Shown here: positions 60,530-64,000 of the stretch, piece by piece | How the letters are laid out: every line of letters starts with the position of its first letter | Position numbering within the stretch: position 1 is the stretch's first letter | Assembly: GCF_000327385.1 (NCBI RefSeq) | Contig: NW_008708739.1 | Location: forward strand, 1-64,000 | Direction of reading: 5' to 3' | DNA length: 64,000 nt | Source: Lottia gigantea | Lineage: Eukaryota > Mollusca > Gastropoda > Lottiidae | Notes under the pieces: model-generated | Told to the model about the DNA's origin: nothing | Databases searched by the model: none | The model's input: only the letters and a program-made list of their open reading frames with translations | Program-made: the position numbers and the translations under genes

Positions 60530-62112
60530 CAGGTAACCCATTAGTATATAAGTACACGTTTACTATATATTTATAGCAGCACCAGTAAATTCGTTAGTAT
60601 ATAAGTATTTGTTATTATTGTAATTATATATTTAGCAGTACCAGTAAATCCATCAGTATATAAGTATATGTTATCATATATATAGCAGTACCAGTAAATC
60701 CATCAATATATAAGTATATGTTATTGTGTATATAGCAGTACCAGTACATCCATCAGTATATAAGTATATGTTATCATTTATATAGCAGTATGAGTACATC
60801 CATCAGTATATAAGTATATGTTATTGTATATATAGCAGTACCAGTACATCCATCAGTATATAAGTATATGTTATATATATAGCAGTACCAGTAAATCCAT
60901 CAATATATAAGTATATGTTATTGTATATATAGCAGTACCAGTATATCTATCAGTATATAAGTATATGTTATTGTATATATAGCAGTACCAGTACATCCAT
61001 CAGTATATAAGTATATGTTATATATATAGCAGTATCAGTACATCCATCAGTATATAAATATATGTTATCATTTATATAGCAGTATGAGTACATCCATCAG
61101 TATATAAGTATATGTTATCATATATATAGCAGTACCAGTACATCCATCAGTATATAAGTATATGTTATCATTTATATAGCAGTATGAGTACATCCATCAG
61201 TATATAAGTATATGTTATCATTTATATAGCAGTACCAGTACATCCATCAGTATATAAGTATATGTTATTGTATATATAGCAGTACCAGTACATCCATCAG
61301 TATATAAGTATATGTTATCATATATATAGCAGTACCAGTAAATCCATCAATATATAAGTATATGTTATTGTGTATATAGCAGTACCAGTACATCCATCAG
61401 TATATAAGTATATGTTATCATATATATAGCAGTACCAGTACATCCATCAGTATATAAGTATATGTTATCATTTATATAGCAGTATCAGTAAATCCATCAG
61501 TATATAAGTATATGTTATTGTATATATAGCAGTACCAGTACATCCATCAGTATATAAGTATATGTTATTGTATATATAACAGTACCAGTACATCCATCAG
61601 TATATAAGTATATGTTATCATATATATAGCAGTACCAGTAAATCCATCAATATATAAGTATATGTTATCATATATATAGCAGTACCAGTATATCCATCAG
61701 TATATAAGTATATGTTATATATATAGCAGTACCAGTACATCCATCAATATATAAGTATATGTTATTGTATATATAGCAGTACCAGTACATCCATCAGTAT
61801 ATAAGTATATGTTATTGTATATTTAGCAGTACCAGTATATCCATCAGTATATAAGTATATGTTATCATATATATAGCAGTACCAGTACATCCATCAATAT
61901 ATAAGTATATGTTATCATATATATAACAGTACCAGTACATCCATCAGTATAATTATGTTATCATATATATAGCAGTATCAGTACATCCATCAGTATATGT
62001 TATCATATATATAGCAGTACCAGTACATCCATCAGTATATGTTATCATATATATAGCAGTACCAGTACATCCATCAGTATATGTTATCATATATATAGCA
62101 GTATCAGTAAAT
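60530..62112. repeat. 50-bp AT-rich minisatellite, about 32 copies
   Basis: The unit is 'agcagtaccagtacatccat', 'cagtatataagtatatgtta', 'tcatatatat'. The period is 50 bp with some 46-bp units (missing 'ttat' or 'ttgt'), and shortened units of about 40 bp occur near 61940-62100. It ends about 730 bp before the GRK2 start codon. Confidence 0.96.
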
Positions 62113-62225
62113 AATAAATGACAATAAGAGCGATAACCCAGGGAATAAAACTGCCATTAGTTCACTATAAATAAAACACGATAATTAATCTAGTATCAAT
62201 TGCTATATTCTATTTTTTTTTACAG

Positions 62226-62289
62226 TGATCGTAGTTACACGATATCATCACGCATCGCAGACAATGGATCTGGCACCGAGTGGAAGAGG
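62226..62289 (+). other. Possible exon upstream of GRK2
   Basis: 'tttttttttacag' is followed by 64 bases containing ATGGATCTGGCACCGAGTGG and then donor agag|gtaata. The short frame (MDLAPSGRG) is not recognised, and its end phase does not fit GRK2 exon 2. It could be a non-coding first exon of another gene or chance splice-like sites. Confidence 0.25.
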
Positions 62290-62439
62290 TAATAATTGGT
62301 TAACTGTTTTGCATATATTATGAAGAACAGATGCACTATTCATTATCGTAGCGAAAAAAATAAACCTTACAAATTCCATTAAATACTAAATAGAGCCATT
62401 AGATTAATATTTACTGCCGTTATACATTAGAAGATCAGT

Positions 62440-62837
62440 TATTTTATATTGTGAAGAGCCTAAATCGATAATAAGCCTAGAAGAATAGTTTCTCGTACTG
62501 CAGTAGCACGACGACTAACAGTGGAGTTTAGCCAGTCGGCTCTATAGGCTACAATAATACAACGTTGTTCTGTATAGCGCCTCGCTCTGCTATACTAATT
62601 AATATTTACGTATATGTTGAACGACGACTGGCGAAAGTGTGTCGTGGATTGCTCTAGTGTTTTGAGAATTCAACCCCCTTTTTATCTTAAATCTACCATG
62701 TCTGCTGTCCCCTAAAACTGGATTACCATGTGATTCTGTGTCGAGAGTGAATTATTGTGTTTTAGCTGTCTGTTTCATTCGCTTGGCTCGTCTAGTTGGA
62801 ATACATTTCTCAGCTAGCCTCTGTTTATTATTCCAAC
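62440..62837 (+). promoter_or_regulatory. GRK2 promoter and 5' UTR region
   Basis: This stretch is less AT-rich than its surroundings, with several CpGs (cgacgactaac, tatagcgcctcgctctgc, acgacgactggcg), as expected for a housekeeping promoter. No TATA box is assignable. The transcription start is not visible. Confidence 0.4.
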
Positions 62838-63210
62838 ATGGCGGATCTAGAAGCAGTATTGGCCGATGTGAGCTATCTTATGGCTATGGAGAAGAGTAAA
62901 TCTACTCCAGCAGCCAGGGCCAGCAAGAAAATAGTTCTCCCAGATCCAAGGTGTGTATTATCAGCCATATTCCATACCCCTATGTACCGTTATAACGGAG
63001 TATATGAGATCAAAGCGAGTCGATAGACTGTCAACTGATGTATATCATATATTACCGGGATTATGAATGTTATTGCCCAGCAAATAAAAATATATCCGCT
63101 ATTGCCACCAACCCTATATCTTGTCTCTTTCAGTGTAAGGAGTGTTATGCACAAACATCTAACAAAAAACCACGAAGTTACGTTTGATAAAATATTTAAC
63201 CAAAAAATAG
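62838..63210 (+). CDS. GRK2: G protein-coupled receptor kinase 2/3 (beta-ARK), exons 1-2 (partial)
   Basis: Exon 1 (62838-62950) encodes [20 protein letters not shown], the invariant N-terminus of GRK2/3, then [18 protein letters not shown]. Exon 2 (63134-63210) continues [20 protein letters not shown] then FNQKI, the start of the RGS-homology domain. Borders aag|gtgtgt, tttcag|tgt and atag|gtaagt are in phase. The N-terminal helix docks on activated receptors; the full protein (about 690 residues in animals) adds the AGC kinase domain and a PH domain that binds G-beta-gamma. It phosphorylates agonist-occupied GPCRs at the plasma membrane. The rest of the gene lies beyond the right edge. ATG 62838 has a strong context (ccaacATGG) and matches the family start. 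Vertebrates have two paralogues (GRK2 and GRK3); invertebrates usually one. Confidence 0.95.
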
Positions 63211-64000
63211 GTAAGTTTATGTGCAGTGAATTATTTATGATCAGTAGACAGCTATAGTCCTATAAAGTGTTGGACCACTACGGGTATCTCAATCACATAA
63301 TTATTTTGAACAGAATGGAAATTTCAACTGCAGATTAGTATGCAGGGTCTGGGATTGCTCATGGGTTGATAAAAATTGCAACCAATTAAAAATGTTGGAA
63401 TTACAGTGAGGAATGTTGAGTCTAAAATGTGGGTCATTTTCAGGTGAAATTTCTGGGAGGGAAGTGTGTTTATTTTAAATGCAAAAACATCAAATATTAC
63501 ATTTCCTTAGACCTGAAGACATCCAAAAAAAATGACATACAGTTGAAAATTGCATCTTGAATATTATGTAAATGACAAGCAAAAGTCAGTTCAGAAATTA
63601 CTGCAGTCTAAGAGTAATAGTAATGTACACAGGGGACATAAATGACCGTTCATCTATTATAACACTCCTTTCTTCAAGTGTACAGTATTAATATATTGTT
63701 TTCACCTCGTATATTAGTTTATAAGAGATATTCTCCTATAGAATTAGTGTTAGATTGTGATGAGACAACATTCTCATAAAAGCACTGGCCTAGGTAAAAA
63801 AAATTAATCCGATAAAACAAAGTGCTTATAAGACCATAAAAGCACTGGCCTAGGCCACAAAGTGATATATATTATAAAACAAGGTTAAAGGTTTAGAAAA
63901 TAGAAATGTTAATTATAAATGAGAAATCTTTAAAAAGTATGATTGCTTGGGGTTGAAAGGTCAAGATAATACTTCTGAAGTTTTCAATCCAGTGTCCCCC
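63211..64000 (+). other. GRK2 intron 2 (start)
   Basis: No third exon in the remaining 790 bp. A repeat at about 63715-63860 contains two copies of 'ataaaagcactggcctaggc' with 'ttataagagatattctccta', related to the motifs at 59640-59880. Confidence 0.55.

Noticed and set aside
62796-62837. In-frame upstream extension of the GRK2 protein (14 residues)
   Set aside because: The codon at 62796 is TTG, not ATG. The conserved GRK2/3 N-terminus begins at the well-placed ATG 62838.

Overview
The window is animal genomic DNA. It is AT-rich (by eye about two thirds A+T), its genes are split by GT-AG introns, and it is crowded with minisatellites, tRNA-derived SINEs and small fold-back elements. The proteins (GRK2/3, VPS37, TMEM132, a ZIFL-type transporter) and the SINE/minisatellite load suggest a lophotrochozoan, most likely a marine mollusc. 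That taxon is inference. A run of 50 N at 35497-35546 shows this is a draft assembly. No operons, CRISPR arrays, rRNA or bona fide tRNA genes are seen. Layout: 1-19.5 kb holds no recognisable gene, only tandem arrays (periods 21, 81 and 40 bp), SINE copies and degenerate duplications. 19.9-32.9 kb (minus) carries the first three coding exons of a TMEM132-family neural adhesion protein; the rest of the gene lies in long introns below 19.9 kb or outside the window. 33-36.5 kb is the divergent spacer to VPS37 and holds a truncated RNase H-bearing LINE. 36.6-38.2 kb (plus) is a complete four-exon VPS37 (ESCRT-I) gene. 41.7-48.25 kb (minus) is a complete 12-exon major facilitator transporter of the ZINC INDUCED FACILITATOR-LIKE type, tail-to-tail with VPS37; its reading frame closes across every junction (597 codons plus stop). 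A probable 5' UTR exon lies at about 52.4 kb. 53.37-54.53 kb (plus) is a gene for a nine-finger C2H2 zinc-finger protein with its coding region in one exon. 54.7-62.2 kb is repeat-rich: arrays of 37, 50 and 50 bp periods, a long-period degenerate repeat and a retroelement RT remnant. 62.84 kb to the end (plus) starts a GRK2/3 (beta-adrenergic receptor kinase) gene with exons 1 and 2. The genes are ordinary housekeeping or neural genes and do not form a system. The most unusual structures are tandem repeats that have absorbed gene-processing signals. A 61-bp array in intron 4 of the transporter repeats the exon 5 splice acceptor about 13 times. A 29-bp array at the end of the zinc-finger gene repeats its stop codon and AATAAA signal. 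A 54-bp copy of the end of transporter exon 11, with its splice donor, sits in the next intron. Exon boundaries were placed by hand from splice consensus, reading phase and family similarity, without transcript data.
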